Notes: generated by a model not told the origin, from the sequence alone. A DNA stretch of 64,000 bases from Ryuthela nishihirai (GCA_038380435.1 JAWZYU010000025.1:51902691-51966690); one strand, 5' to 3'. Positions 22,653 to 34,940 are shown, numbered from the stretch's first letter. A program made the numbers and translations.

Positions 22653-23692
22653 GTGCTTCATATAGCTGCAAAAGACTCAAATCAGTATTCCCTGTATATG
22701 GACGCAGCCTCCTGTATTTTCAAAACAAGAGCTAATCACCAATTTTCAATGTCATAATCATGTTCAACACCTCAAAATTGGTAAAAAATGTCCGTTTTCA
22801 TTTCCAAAACATTTTCAGTGTTGTACAGTATTATTAGTGAATTTCCATAATATAAAGAAACAAATAGTTTCAGCACCTTGTGAGCTTTGATTGGCTATGA
22901 ATAAAACCAAATTAGGCCTTTCCATTTAAACAATCATAGTTTAGCTATGGTCATTTTATGGTACCCATTAACTAATTATGAATTAAATTTCCCATCTTAT
23001 AATAAAAAACCTAAATCAGTTTAGTTACATTTTTGCAGTGCAAAAAACCTGTGGCATGCATATTTTTCTATATTAACAAAACTGAACTAAATCGTTAATA
23101 ATAAAAAATACATAGGCAACATCCAATGATTAATAATAGATCAATAGATATATTGCAATTATTAGAATAGAGAGAGAATAACAGCAATTATTGCACCCTT
23201 TTGCTAGTGATTCTTTGAGAAAGTGCTTGAATCATCAGCAGTGGCAGCTTGGCATGAGCATGAAAACAGTGGCTTGCAAGCAGCCATACCCATGTAAACA
23301 GCATTTGTACTTCTTTTATATTACCGAAAGTTAATTTAATCACTAATAATTATTAACATTTTTATGGGTGTCCAAAACTGGGTTTACTACTATTTCATAA
23401 TGCAAGATGATAAATTTTATTTGAAAGAAAATCAGCATCTTTTTTAACTGTTTCTAATGTTGAAAATAACATTTCAGTCTATGGTATATATATTTTTTGA
23501 TTACTGATTCTGTTTGAAAAAATCATGATAAAGTTAAAGAATAAATCTATTTGAACCTGCAGTGATTATATGCACATGTTGAATCACCGTAAATAGCACC
23601 AAATGCCAAAGATTTATTGTATGCCTTTATTCTACCATACCGTAATAGATTATCAATTGGTTTTTGTTTTCCGGTATTCTGACCTGGTCTAT
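22653..23692. other. No gene identified
   Basis: AT-rich intron; no exon or recognised repeat. A few unrelated short frames only. Confidence 0.4.
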
Positions 23693-24734
23693 AAATGGTA
23701 GCTAGGCATAAATTGGAAGGAGAGCTGTGTACCAATCCTCAGTGTTGATGCACAGCTGTCCAGGTCTAGCATCTAATGTCTGCCCCACCTTCTTGTGGTG
23801 CAGGCTGTTAGTACCTTTCAAAAGAGATATTCTCTTTTGAAAGCAAACGGAAGGGGAGAGCTGCCAGCTCAGTGTGGCCTACGGAGCAGGTCATTTATGG
23901 CCATTTTTTCTTTTTTTCAACCCTGCTGAGGAGTGGTCAACTTCACAGGGTTCTGGTATTGACCATTTATACCCACTAGATTGGACTGATTTATGGATTT
24001 GAGCTTGATTATGGATCCTGGACTTGCTGCACTGGTGGGCCTCTGTTGAGGGAGAATCTGCTAACTTCTTTTTATGTTAAACATTTCTGTTTGCTTGTGG
24101 GTTGCCAGCTCTAAGTGAACAGAGGCATGGGATATCTTATATCAGTTGGTGGATAATCCTGATCAGTGGCCATCACAGGTACCTGAACCCTCACTTAGCT
24201 AATTCAGCATCGTCAATTCTAAACTGGAATAATGTGTCTCAGGCAGGCCATATGACTCTTGAAAAGGTCCACTTGAAAAGATGGTGCCTGAAATTCCTGC
24301 CAGCATCGTTGACTTCAGCCTTTAGCAGAGGAAGGACAGGTCTTTGCCCCATGACTGTGATCAGGGTACTGTTTGATATTGTTGACCCTACCTCTCTCAA
24401 TAAACTTAGTTTCTTTAAAAAACCTACTATTATTTTCTGTCTGCATGTAAGTGGAACGTGGGGATGTTATATAACATCCTCACATTCCATCCTGTTTGCA
24501 TGTAAGTGGAATGTGATAGATGTTATATATATTATTCTCTTGATGTTCTCATGCAGGAATTACAGTGTTCTAACCTAGATATTCTAAGCTTGCAAGAGAC
24601 CAGATGGACAGGTAAAGGTGAGATACTTAAAAATAACTTTAAATTTCTCTTTTGAGGGAGGGAGGATGGAAAGCATCTCCAAGGTGTAAGTCTCAGCAGA
24701 CATGCCAAAGATGCTCTTCTAGGATATGACTGCA
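23693..24734 (+). mobile_element. RTE-like LINE, 5' part
   Basis: The 5' end GGTAGCTAGGCATAAATTGG is shared with 29958 and, on the minus strand, 35745. There is a long 5' leader (open frame 24102-24578 is part of it). The endonuclease start then reads LQCSNLDILSLQETRWTGKG, with REDGKH, and DALLGYDCI, the second motif of apurinic-like endonucleases. One stop lies inside the endonuclease. It is broken at TTAA (24735-24738) by the TTAA element that follows. Confidence 0.75.
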
Positions 24735-24738
24735 TTAA

Positions 24739-26605
24739 CCCTTCCAGTGTCCACGTCATATGTATACGTTTCAAGAATCTGAATTCAGGTGCCAAGGAAG
24801 GACATATATGTGTATGCTTTTAGTACAACAAAAAAATTGATTTTTTAAAACTAAAAATTGCCATTGTAATATTATATATATATATAACTTATAAAAATAT
24901 ATAATTCAGGTTTCAAAAATAATATTTTGTTTTTTTAATTTGATGCATATTTTATTAAATGACAATATAAATAATTTTATAAAGCCATCTGATTGGCAAT
25001 ACTGTTTAGTGCTTCTAAGAAATGGCAATGTGCTTGTTAATGTTCCTATTTGATGAAGCAACCTTCTGATTTAAGCTCACAAGTTTGATTTGAACTATTA
25101 TCAACAAATATTTCCTTAAATTTTCGAAAATCTTCTAAATATTAACAAAAAAAAACTGCTATTTTTAAAAACAATAGATTTGGGAAGTAATTAAAACACG
25201 TACAACCATTTTTTTTTTCGTTTCACACTCTTTTCTATTATAAACCTATTTCAGTATTCCCAAGTTATTTTTATCACTTTTTCCAGCATTCTATGCATCT
25301 TTCCAGCCTTCAAAATCGAAACTGGAAGTAAACACATCCTTCTTAGAAATTCTGGTTGCAGCTGCATTTAATTAGTTATGCTTCACTGAGGCAAACAAGA
25401 CACAGATGGCTGTCACATAGCAAGGAGTCTTATAGCACACACAATGGAGATACAATCTCCATTGCGTGTGTTATAAGTGTTGTTTACAGTTTTGGTCCAG
25501 CATATTGGATACCCTTTGCAAAGTTAGTATTTTTTTTATATTTAAACCTTAGTTTTCATTTCAGATTTATTTTCGGAAATTAGTTATTTTTTTGGCTGAT
25601 CGATAAGTATTGATTTTTTCATAGTTATGCTACATCGTATGGCCAGCCTACAACTTGTTGCTGTGAATATTTTAACATCACATTAGGCTTTACGTTAATT
25701 TTTATTTTATTATCTATTACTTTTCCTTGATCTTTAAACTTTGATCTATAAACTTGAGACTCGATCGTAAAACTTTGATCTAGTATTATTTTCTGAAAAT
25801 AAATGAGGTCCTGGATATGGAAGCAAATTAATTTCTGTAGATTTACTTCCATTAGTTAGTGATTTTCGATCGTCTGATTTATCGATCTTTCAGAGTTATG
25901 CTAGATCGGAGGCTGGCTTAAAAGTTGTTGCACATATTTTATTTAACGTTCCATTAGGTTATATGTAATTTTTATTTTATTATTGTATTATTTCTTGTTT
26001 TTTTAGTAAAAAAATTTTGAGCTTGTACCATTTTCTGAAAATGAATGTCTTGGATACAGAGGCAAAATAGACTTCCTTGCTATGGAAATCGGCTGTCATG
26101 TGGGAGGGCAATTTCGGGAAGGGCTGGTGCTTTGGTGCACAAACTTTTCTGCACTTAGCCAAGATCACCGAACTTAAACACCCCCCAAAAAAATTCATAA
26201 TGTTTGGCAAAAAAAGCAGCCAAGGAAATTTTTTTCTATTTCATAACCAGTTCAGAAAATCCCGTGAATGTGAGAAGTCCAAGTCAGGTTGTATAACACT
26301 GGTTGTGTTTAATATTGAAAAGAATCATTAAAAGAAATAAAAATCATATTTCAGGTTGAATATTATATTATTTGGGAGGAAATTTCCTTTCAATAAATAT
26401 ATAATTTAACTATTTTTATTCATCAGGTTTTCCAAAGTGAAGCCTTAATTGTACAGTGCGATCTTTTTTTCCACCATATCACATTGAAAAGCTTATTAAA
26501 ATCAATATGCTTAAAAATTAATTATATTATTTATTTTTATAAAATTCGTAATTAAATTCTGTTTAATTTGATATATGACATTACCTATTTCTGTTGATTG
26601 GTTAT
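24739..26605. mobile_element. piggyBac-like TTAA element, right end lost
   Basis: Left end CCCTTCCAGTGTCCACG after TTAA at 24735-24738. The interior aligns along its length with 32723-34360 and with the reverse complement of 40450-42199 (for example GCATTCTATGCATCTTTCC, AGTTATGCTACATCGTATGG, GATCTAGTATTATTTTCTG). It inserted into the RTE-like endonuclease at a TTAA. The right end is replaced by an (AT)-rich block and the LINE that follows. No transposase frame seen. Confidence 0.75.
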
Positions 26606-26700
26606 TTAAAATATATATATATAACTTTTAATATATAATAATTTTAATATATATATAATATATATTTAATATATATTATAATAATAATTTTTTTATAAAA
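26606..26700. repeat. AT-rich simple repeat
   Basis: Runs of ATATAT and TTTAATATATA fill the gap between the truncated TTAA element and the 5' end of the LINE. Confidence 0.7.
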
Positions 26701-27110
26701 ATAAATTGAAGGTTGGCAACATTGTTTGCCTCGAGCTATGTTGTGTATTTTATTGCTCTTGTAAGTTTGTTTTGATTTTTTGATATCTTATCATTTTCTC
26801 ATTAGTTTTTCTTTTAGTCTTCAATGCTTAATCATTTTCATATTGAAATCAGGAATTACAGAGTTGCAGTATTTAGTAAATTTATTTGAAGTAGAAATTA
26901 CTATGACATTGAATGTGTTGTAGATTTATAACTGACATTCGAATCTGAAACTTGAGCATCAATTCTATATTATTATTACATATTTTGGAGTGATACCACG
27001 TGAATGCTGTTTGCTGTTTATTGAAATATTGAGCAATAATTGATTGAAATTATTGCAGTTTATCTGGTTTTTTTAATTCCCAGTTTCAAAAGTATTAATT
27101 TGCTTTCAAT

Positions 27111-28494
27111 ATGAAGTGCTATAGATGTTCTGAATCAATTGTAGAAGATAAAGATTTTCTTACTTGTTGCTTATGTGATAATAAATTCCATTATTATTGT
27201 ACTGGCATATCAAAAAAAGTTATGAGATTTACTTGAGAAAAGAAAAATATTTGGAGATGTTATAAGTGCAGTGCATTATCTAGTTCTGAAACCATGACAT
27301 CTAATAAAATATGACATCCAATGTTGAAACAAATAAAGATACTGGAGAATCGGAAGAAAATTTTCCTAATGTGACTGAATCTTCTCTTCCATGTATGATA
27401 AAGAAATGTATACAAGAAGAATTAAAAGTTTTTAATAAAGAAATGTTTAATGAATTGTCCCAGATAAAAGAGTCTCTTAACTTTGACTCAGATTATTTAC
27501 AACAGTTAATGAATACTATTGACATAATGAAACAAGAAATTGAACATCTTAGGAAAGAAAATCAATATATAAAGCATAATAACAGCAATCTGTTACAAGA
27601 AATAGAACTTCTTAAGACTCAAATGAATAATATCAAACAATATTCAAGAAACTGGAACCTTGAGTTTGTTGGCATTCCAGAAGATAAAGAAGAGGATTTA
27701 ACAGATATAGTTAATAATATAAGCAAGCAATTAAACATTACAGAAAAAATTGAACTATCTGCTATTCACAGAGTGCCTACAACGATTGGAAATAAAATTA
27801 AACCTATTATTGCACAATTTAAGATACCGGGACCAAAGAAATAAATTTTTGAAGGCTGCTAAAATAAATAAATTGTGTGCTTCTAATATAAATAAAAAGT
27901 TTCAGCCAACTAAAATCTTTGTCAATGAACATCTCACACAACAGACAAAGAAATTTTTTTTTGAAGCTAAACAATTCAAACTAAGGAATGGATACAAATA
28001 TTTATGGACTAAAGATGGAAAGATTTTTCTCAGGAAAGAAGTTGTGTGTGTGTTGTGTTACTTCTGAGCGGCACTTTTTTGCACACCATGGGCTAAATGG
28101 CCAGGTCACAAGTACCCCGAAGACTCAGAGAAGGTTGGGGGAGGGGACCCACTGGAACAGCTGTTGGGAGACAGATGGTAGCCTCCCGTCAAGGCCATCC
28201 AGCGTGTTCTTTAACGTGCACAGGGTATGGCTCTCCCGCACACGGGGCCACGGCTTAACGTCCCATCCGACGGACGGCGGCCTTTCCAAGCCCATCGGTG
28301 TCCCCTACTGACCGTGGGCAGGGCGGGGAATTTTGCGGAGATAAATCTCAACGCTGACCCAGCTGGGACTCGAACCTGGGAACTACAGCTTACGAGCCTG
28401 GCGCGCAACCGACTGAGCCACCCCCGCCCCGAGGAAAGAAGACTCATCAAGGGTACTTACAATTAGAAATCTGAAAGACTTAGATAAAACATAG
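27111..28494 (+). pseudogene. LINE ORF1: PHD finger, coiled coil, FP-like C-domain
   Basis: The start ATG at 27111 gives MKCYRCSESIVEDKDFLTCC, with CYRC, CCLC, HYYC and CYKC pairs: a Cys4-His-Cys3 PHD-type zinc finger over about residues 3-55. One TGA (after RFT) and one TAA (after SNKI) break this part. A long coiled coil follows (27311-27650, heptads around IDIMKQEIEHLRKENQYIKH). Next is SRNWNLEFVGIPEDKEEDL, IHRVP and, one frame over, FVNEHLTQQTKKFF and YKYLWTKDGKIFLRKE: the fold shared with baculovirus FP25K C-termini and common in insect and arthropod LINE ORF1 proteins. SINE A interrupts it after FLRKE; the frame resumes as DSSRVLTIRNLKDLDKT-stop. ORF1 proteins coat LINE RNA; this copy is dead. 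Confidence 0.85.
28042..28431 (-). mobile_element. SINE family A inserted in LINE ORF1
   Basis: Full copy with tRNA-like head, body and tail. Flanked by a perfect 10-bp duplication, AGGAAAGAAG (28032-28041 and 28432-28441). Removing the SINE and one repeat rejoins ORF1 in frame, so insertion came after the LINE. Confidence 0.93.
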
Positions 28495-28623
28495 AAAAAA
28501 TGTCTTCTTTCATGGATTCTATTGTTGATCTGATGATAATTTTATTTTTGACTGTAACCATTCCACTTATATTAATAATTCTGATGAGTTCTTCAATTTT
28601 TTAATGATAGTTCAGCTATTACT

Positions 28624-29957
28624 ATGATACATTTAAATATATGTAGTTTACATTGCCATTATAAAGAATTTTTAATTATGATAGAATATATAAAACATAA
28701 TCTTGATATCATTATTTTAAGTGAAATTTGGATACAAGAAAATAAATTAAGTTTATATAATATAAATGACTACGAAATGATGTATAACTGTAGAAGTAAA
28801 AATGGATCAGGTGGTATTATAATGTATTATAAACTTAATACAATTAATTTTTTGACAGAAACTGTACTAATGGAAACTGCAGAATGTGTTTTAGCCTATG
28901 ATAACAAAAATGACTTATGCATATTAGCAATTTATAAAGCTCATGAGTATTCCATAAAAGAGTTTGTGACTGACTTAAAATTAATAATATTTATTTTAAA
29001 CTTAAATATAATTGGGTTATTTTAGTAGGTGATATAAATATTGATGTTAACTTAATTAATAATGATGTAAATGCTTATTTAAATTTGCTTGCTTCATTTG
29101 GATTTCTTTCATATATAAATTCATATATAAGAGTGACAAATGCTTCTTACAGTTGTTTGGATCACATATTTATGAGATCAACTAATAATAGTTTAATTTT
29201 CAATTCGGCTGTTTACCAGATTGATATTACTGATCATTATCCCATTTTATTAAAAATTCTTAAGAATAAAGTTAATTCAGAACAAAAAATCAGCATAGAA
29301 ATATGCTATTCTTACATGATTACAAGAAATTAGAAGATTTAATTAAAAATTTGATTTTTATATATGATGAGAATATTCGAATAGATACAATGCATGACAT
29401 TTATATAGATCAAATTAAGTCATGTATTCTACAAAGTACTATTAAGAAAAATTATTATATAAAGGATCCCAGTTTAAAGAGACATAAGCCATGGATGACT
29501 TTGGAAATTTTGTCATTAATTAAGGAAAGAGAAAAAACATATAAATTACATAGAAAATATCCATTAATATTAAATTATAAAAAAGAATATCACAGAATTA
29601 AAAATTTGATCCTTGCAACTATAAAAAGAACAAAAAATAAATTTTATATTAATAAATTTAATAAATGTAATGGGAATAGTAAACAACAGTGGCAAATTGT
29701 TGATAGTATTTTAAATAATAAAATGAATAATAAACTTATATTGCCCAATGATAGTAATTTTGAAAAACTGATGGAAAAAATTAATGAACATTTCATAAAT
29801 GTAAACATTTCAAATTTATGTTCTAATAATTCAGATTAAGAATATCCTAATGATTTAATTCAACAAAAATCTATGTTTGTGATAGAGACAACAGAAGAAG
29901 AAATTAGTCGTATTATTTGCAGTCTTAAAACTAATAAAGCAACAGGATATGATGATC
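28624..29957 (+). pseudogene. LINE ORF2: endonuclease and start of reverse transcriptase
   Basis: MIHLNICSLHCHYKEFLIMI and LDIIILSEIWIQE give the first two endonuclease motifs (Asn and Glu). GSGGIIMYYK follows, then one frame over a VGDININVD-like motif (near 29028) and SCLDHIFMR with DITDHYPILL, the Asp-His pair. A frameshift near 29000-29030 and another near 29330 (into HDYKKLEDLI, 29303-29839) split the frame. After a TAA at 29837, EISRIICSLKTNKATGYDDL begins the reverse transcriptase (finger motif) and then the element is cut off. Function in life: target nicking and reverse transcription. Inactive here. Confidence 0.82.
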
Positions 29958-30165
29958 TGTAAATGGTAGCTAGGTAGTCACTGGAAGGAGAGCTATGTAC
30001 CAATCCTCTGTGATGATGCATAGAACCAACCAGGCCTAGCACCTAATGTCCAACCCTGCCTTCTCGTGGTGCAGACCATTAGTACCTTTCAAAAGAGATA
30101 CTCTCTTGTGGAAGTAAACGGAAGGGGAGGGCTGCCAGATTAGTGTGGCCTACTGATCTTTAGGG
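29958..30165 (+). mobile_element. RTE-like LINE, 5' tip
   Basis: GTAAATGGTAGCTAGGTAGT, GTGCAGACCATTAGTACCTT and AAAGAGATACTCTCTTGTGG match 23693-23900 and the minus strand at 35550-35755. Only about 200 bp remain. Confidence 0.7.
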
Positions 30166-30475
30166 CCTGAAGGGCACAGAAAAAGTTCAGAAAGGGTGGG
30201 GAGATCCACTGGACAGCTGTTAAGAGACAGATGGAAGCCTCCTATCAAGGCCATTAGCTATTAGCATGCACAAGGTATGACGATCCTGCACACAAGACCA
30301 CAACTTAATGTTCGCATCTAATGGTGGCCATTACAAGCTCATCAGCTTCTCAGTGAAAGTGAAATTTGGTTTAGCAGATAAAATTCTCAATGTAGGCACA
30401 GTGGGAATTCAAACTGGGAACAATCAGATTATGATCCTGGTGCACTACCAACTGCACCAACCACTTTGCAAAAGA
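30166..30475 (-). mobile_element. SINE family A, old diverged copy
   Basis: Retains GGTGGGGAGATCCACTGGAC, the body and a degraded head (GATTATGATCCTGGTGCACT). Heavy substitution marks it as one of the oldest copies. Confidence 0.75.
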
Positions 30476-30584
30476 CTGATAATAATAAATAAATCTATAA
30501 AAGGGAAACAAAAATTTAATAATAATATAAAGATAAGTTTAGGTTATGCCTTTATATTAATGTATTAATGTGTAATGATATATG

Positions 30585-30765
30585 TTAATATAAAATCATA
30601 CTAACTGAGCTTATCAGTTAGTATGATAGTAATTTCTCATAGTTTATCAGTTAGTATGATATAAAATCATATAATATAAATAAAAATCATAAAATATGAT
30701 ATAATAATCATTAATTATGATTATGACATATGATATAAAATCATACTAACTGATAAACTATGTTT
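30585..30765. repeat. Cluster of palindromes around TATCAGTTAGTATGAT
   Basis: CATACTAACTGA with its reverse complement a few bases away (about 30597-30630), then CTCATAGTTTATCAGTTAGT near 30637 mirrored by ACTAACTGATAAACTATG at 30745-30762. AT-rich spacer. Possibly two nested small inverted-repeat elements. Confidence 0.65.
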
Positions 30766-31089
30766 ATCCAATAATACTCAATTGTTTCCAGAGCAGCCCA
30801 GAACTACAAAGGCAAATCTCTCCACTTAACCACAACTGTCCCTGCTTCATTCTTTTGAACATGGCACACTTCCAAAACCAAAGCATCTTAGCATTTTCAC
30901 CTCTTCAATGATTACGATTAAAAAGAATATAATTCTGTGAAACAGGAATGAACAGCTATTGAATAAAAAATGCAGAATAGAAAAAAAAAATGTTTACAGC
31001 AAACAGGTAATAAAATGCAAGGGCAAAAGCAAACTACTTATTTGCTAAACAAATGCACATTCCCTGAATCACAGAAACATTTTTCTGAT
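30766..31089. other. No gene identified
   Basis: Nothing supported. Confidence 0.4.
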
Positions 31090-31187
31090 TGATTACAGAA
31101 TTCAACATCATCATCCTCAAGCAGCCATGGGCTATGGAGGTCCAACCAGACTGTATGTTACTGTTTTTGAAAAAAATAATGACATAT

Positions 31188-31810
31188 TTATTCTTTAATC
31201 TCTGTATGCCATTCTGTTTCTTCCCACACTAAACAATAACTTTCGGTATAATCTGCTCTTGTGTTGTCCAGCTGCTTGCTCAGCTTTGTCAGCCAAGCTA
31301 TCATACCAAAGTTCCCTATCAGCTGTTTACTGATCCTTAACACATTTATTATGAGTTCTTCGTAATGTTGTTTGTTAGAACTAGTAGGATGTTGATTGTC
31401 TATCACTGCCACTACTTCTTTCAGAAAAGAATGCTTAAAATTGTCCTATTCAACTTAAGCAAGAAAAACAGAATTATCATAATGACTAAACAATATATCA
31501 CAGCAAGCTATAGCTATATCAGTCTTTCAGAGGTTCAATGTTAAATGTAACTTTTCTTTAACCTAAGCATAACACATAACATTATGTTGCAAGACACTTT
31601 TAACAAGATAATGATCCGATCCAATTTCAGCTCCCCAATAAGAGCTGGTACTCCTAACAGAATTCCCCCATTTGATGTTAATTAATAGTTTATCATGATC
31701 CTATGCAACTGTTTACTTACCTGTAGAAGACATTCCCCATTGGCATTGCAATTACCAATATCAAAGGGGCCTATCAACCTTCCCCAAAGGTCCTCAGTAC
31801 CAATGTTATG
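31188..31810 (-). pseudogene. RTE-like endonuclease end and linker remnant
   Basis: IGTEDLWGRLIGPFDIGNCN and ANGECLLQ correspond to the GVIGKHGVG-CN-NG-LLL segment after the catalytic core. YWGAEIGSDHYLVKSVLQ holds the terminal Ser-Asp-His motif that closes the active site. Beyond it (31412-31188) reads ELIINVLRISKQLIGNFG and ESYCLVWEETEWHTEIKE, compatible with the region before the reverse transcriptase. Several stops. Confidence 0.65.
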
Positions 31811-31849
31811 CTACAAAATGTATGTTAAATATTGGATAGTTGATCCGAC

Positions 31850-32385
31850 AGCATGCAATTAATCTTGCTAATTAAATTAAATGAGGGTTCTTCTCTTAGA
31901 ATGATTAGCATTATGTTTCAGAAAAGAACTTAAATCAAAAGATTGTCAATCACTAAAGTTAATTATATTTAAAATATCAAACTCTGCTCAAGAGAAAAAA
32001 AATTATGTTGTAAACTATTTCATAAAGCAAATAAAGTTTATTTCAAATCTAGACTCACCAAAATGCAGCTTCCTTCTACAAAAATATCTGAGCAACTCTA
32101 ACACTGCTCCAGTGAGCTCCAACTTTGTCTAACACTGACTCCGTGATCTAACGTCACATACATTACATGTGGCATGCAACTGGCATGTGTGTGTAGCACG
32201 CTGGGAAAGTCACATTTGCATTATTTGATGAATGCTCACTCATGCTAACTATGATGCAAGAGGGATTAGTGGCTGTCAATCAAAAATTGGAGTTGGCTTG
32301 CAGTATGGGAGAAGATAAATGATTCAATTGAAATATAATGCCCCAAAAAATAATAATAACATAAATAAAGTAAAACTGTTTAAGG
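31850..32385. mobile_element. Unidentified ~0.5 kb insertion in LINE
   Basis: The endonuclease is continuous in homologues but here is split between DFNVKVG and NIGTEDLWG by this block. It has a GC-richer half (32085-32235) and an AATAAACTTTATT stretch near the low end. No tRNA head, terminal repeats or coding match found. Borders are approximate. Confidence 0.4.
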
Positions 32386-32694
32386 AAAAGTAAAAATGAA
32401 TGGGTGAACCATCACACCAACTTTAACATTGAAGTCACCTAGAACAAGGGTAATATCTCCTATCTCGACAGAATTCAAAATATCCTGAAGTTGTGTGTAA
32501 AATCTATCTTTTTCATTCTCATCAGAGTCCTCAGTGAAGGCATAACAACAGATAACACTCAAGTCTTTAATCTTAGTTTTAAATTCTGCTGTAAGAAATC
32601 TTTCATTAATGTAGTCATATCCTAGAAGAGCATCACTAGAATGTCCACTGAGAAGCAAACCTATACCATGAATATGCTTTCCATCATCTCTCAC
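32380..32694 (-). pseudogene. RTE-like endonuclease core fragment
   Basis: 104 open codons: RDDGKHIHGIGLLLSGHSSD, ALLGYDYINERFLTAEFKTK, then FYTQLQDILNSVE and LVLGDFNVKVG. GDFN is the conserved Asp-Asn motif of the exonuclease-endonuclease-phosphatase fold that nicks target DNA. Its upstream part lies across the TTAA element at 34941-34980 (TRRTGKGQILK). Open by chance of recent age; no start of its own. Confidence 0.78.
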
Positions 32695-32722
32695 TGAAAA
32701 GAGAAATTTAAAATTATTTTAA

Positions 32723-34936
32723 CCCTTTCAGTGTCCAGGTCTTATGTAGATGTTGAAAGAATCTGAAATGAGAGGCTGAGGACATATGCACCTGTTTATA
32801 GTAGAACAAAAAAAAATCGATTTTAAAAAAATAAAAATTGCATTTTAACATTTTCTCATATATATAATTAAAGCTTGAAAAATAACATTTTCTTTTTTCA
32901 TTTGATGCATATTTTATTAAACTACAATATAAATAATTTGTTAAAGCCATCTGATTGTGACATTGCTGATTTGTTTCTTAATGTTACTCTTTGCTGAAGT
33001 AACCCCTGATTTAAGCTCACAAGTTTGACTTGAACTATTATCAACAATTTTTTCCTTAAAGTTTTGAAAATCTCCTGAAAATTAATAAATGATTAATAAA
33101 AATTAATCCTGAAATTTAATAATGAAATTAATAAAAAAAACTACTATTTTTAAAAATCGAAGATTTTGGAAGTAATTACATAAGTATGTACCTCCACTGT
33201 TTTTCCCTCCATTTTACACCATTTTCTGAATTAAATTTATTTTAATATTCCTAGAATTACTTTTATAAGTTATATCATTTATCCCAATATTCTATGCAAT
33301 TTTCCCTCTTCAGATTGAAACCATAGCTAAAAACACAGCCTTTCAGCTGCATTTAGGTCACGGCTCACTCCATGAAGTTCACCAAGGACGCAGGCGACTT
33401 CGCAAGTGCAATCTCAGTTCCATGAGTTATAAGTGGCTCCATAATAGATTGTTTACATTGTTCTTCCAGTATATCGCATACCCTTTGCAAAGTTAGTGTT
33501 TAATTTTTTATATTTAAACCTTAGTTTTCATTTCAGTAAATTTATTTTATTCCCATAAATTATAGATCTTTTGGTCGGTTGATCTGCAATCGATTTTTCA
33601 GAGTTGTGCTATATCAGATGGCCGACTTACAACTTGCTACTATGGATATTTTAATTAACATCACATTAGGTTATATATTAAATTTTCTTTTGTTATTTCA
33701 TTAACCAATAAAAAAATTTGACCTTGTATCATTTCCTGAAAATGAATGAGATCTTGAATATGAAAGCAAAAAGACTTCCTTGGTATGGAAATCAGTCTCC
33801 TTCTGTGGAAGGTAATTTTGGCTTAGGCTTTTACCTCCCCCCCCCCCCCCCCACACACACACACGGCAAAGTTTCCCTTTAAAAAGAAGTTTTAAAGTTT
33901 ATTAACAATCATGGTTTTAAAAGATTTACTTCCCTTCCCTCTCAATTACTTGGCTGTGCCACTCTAATGATAGAGATGTCCGTTGTTGTTTTTTTTTTGT
34001 TTTGGTGCACTAACTTTTTAGCACTTAGCCAAGATTCCAAAAATTACAATACTAAAGAAAAAAATCATAATGTTTAGTAAAAAAAAAGCAGACTAGAAAA
34101 TGTTTCTCCATTTCATAAACCAGACAGAAAATCCCATTAATGTGGCCAATCCAAGTCACCTTATATAATGCTGACCCATGTTTTAAAAATGTACCGCAAT
34201 AAAAAGAATCATTAAAAGAAAGCAAAATAATGTTTCAGGTAAATATAATATTGTTTGGGATGAATTTTACTTTCAATTAACATATAATGTAACAGTTTTT
34301 ATTCAACAAGTTTCCCAACATTAAGCCTTAATTGCATAATCAGATCTATTTTTTTCACTATCACTGTTGTGTCTTATTAAATTTAATATGCTTGTATATT
34401 TGTTTAAATCTTTTTATTTTTATAAAATTTGGAGTTAAATTCTGTTCAATTGGTATATAACATAGCCTACTTCTGTTGATTGATTTTTTTTTTAATTCTA
34501 AAGTTGACTTGTTTATCTGACTCAGCACAATTTGCTAAAAGCCTGGACTTTTCTCAAAGTATGGTACTGATATAAACATTACAAAACGAGAGAAATATTT
34601 ACTTGAAATGAGAAAATTTACATTTTTGTTATTCAGAAATAAAGTCTTTCTATTCATGTGCATTATAATAATTTCTGTCTATTAGTTTTTCTTGATAAAT
34701 TTTTATTTGTGTTGCCAGATGCATTTCTTAACTACACAGCTCTAAAAATGTCCTATTAAAATAAAACTAGTCATCTTTTTTGATAAATATTTTCAGAAAA
34801 ATCGAGAAGCAAATGCTGATTAATTTGGCATATAACATGCTATAATTCCTTTCATTAGTTACTTGGCAAAATAGCTTGGAGAAAATAGCTTGGCATTTGG
34901 ATGTAAACCAGTTTTTCAGGATGGACACTGGAAGGG
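32723..34936. mobile_element. piggyBac-like TTAA element, complete, 2214 bp
   Basis: TTAA at 32719-32722 and 34937-34940. Ends CCCTTTCAGTGTCCAGG and (inverted) CCCTTCCAGTGTCCATCC. Inserted in the RTE-like endonuclease: removing it and one TTAA restores the homologous line seen at 24618-24640. No transposase frame found, so non-autonomous. Contains a C13 run and (CA)n near 33839. Confidence 0.85.
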
Positions 34937-34940
34937 TTAA

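Larger units (their letters stand above)
26700..29957 (+). mobile_element. CR1/Jockey-like LINE, 3'-truncated
   Basis: A 5' leader (about 26700-27110), ORF1 with PHD finger (27111-28494), then ORF2 endonuclease and the start of the reverse transcriptase (28624-29957). The rest of the reverse transcriptase and the 3' end are missing; an RTE-like 5' tip abuts at 29958. Most LINE fragments lose the 5' end, so a copy with a 5' part and no 3' part points to later deletion or insertion rather than ordinary 5' truncation. A SINE A copy sits inside ORF1. Confidence 0.8.

Noticed and set aside
24102..24578. 158-codon ORF as a gene
   Set aside because: It lies in the leader of the RTE-like LINE and is not open in the copy on the minus strand at 35000-35300.
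27988..28466. Several overlapping ORFs
   Set aside because: They run through the inserted SINE A; the same frames appear in other SINE A copies (for example 55086-55331).
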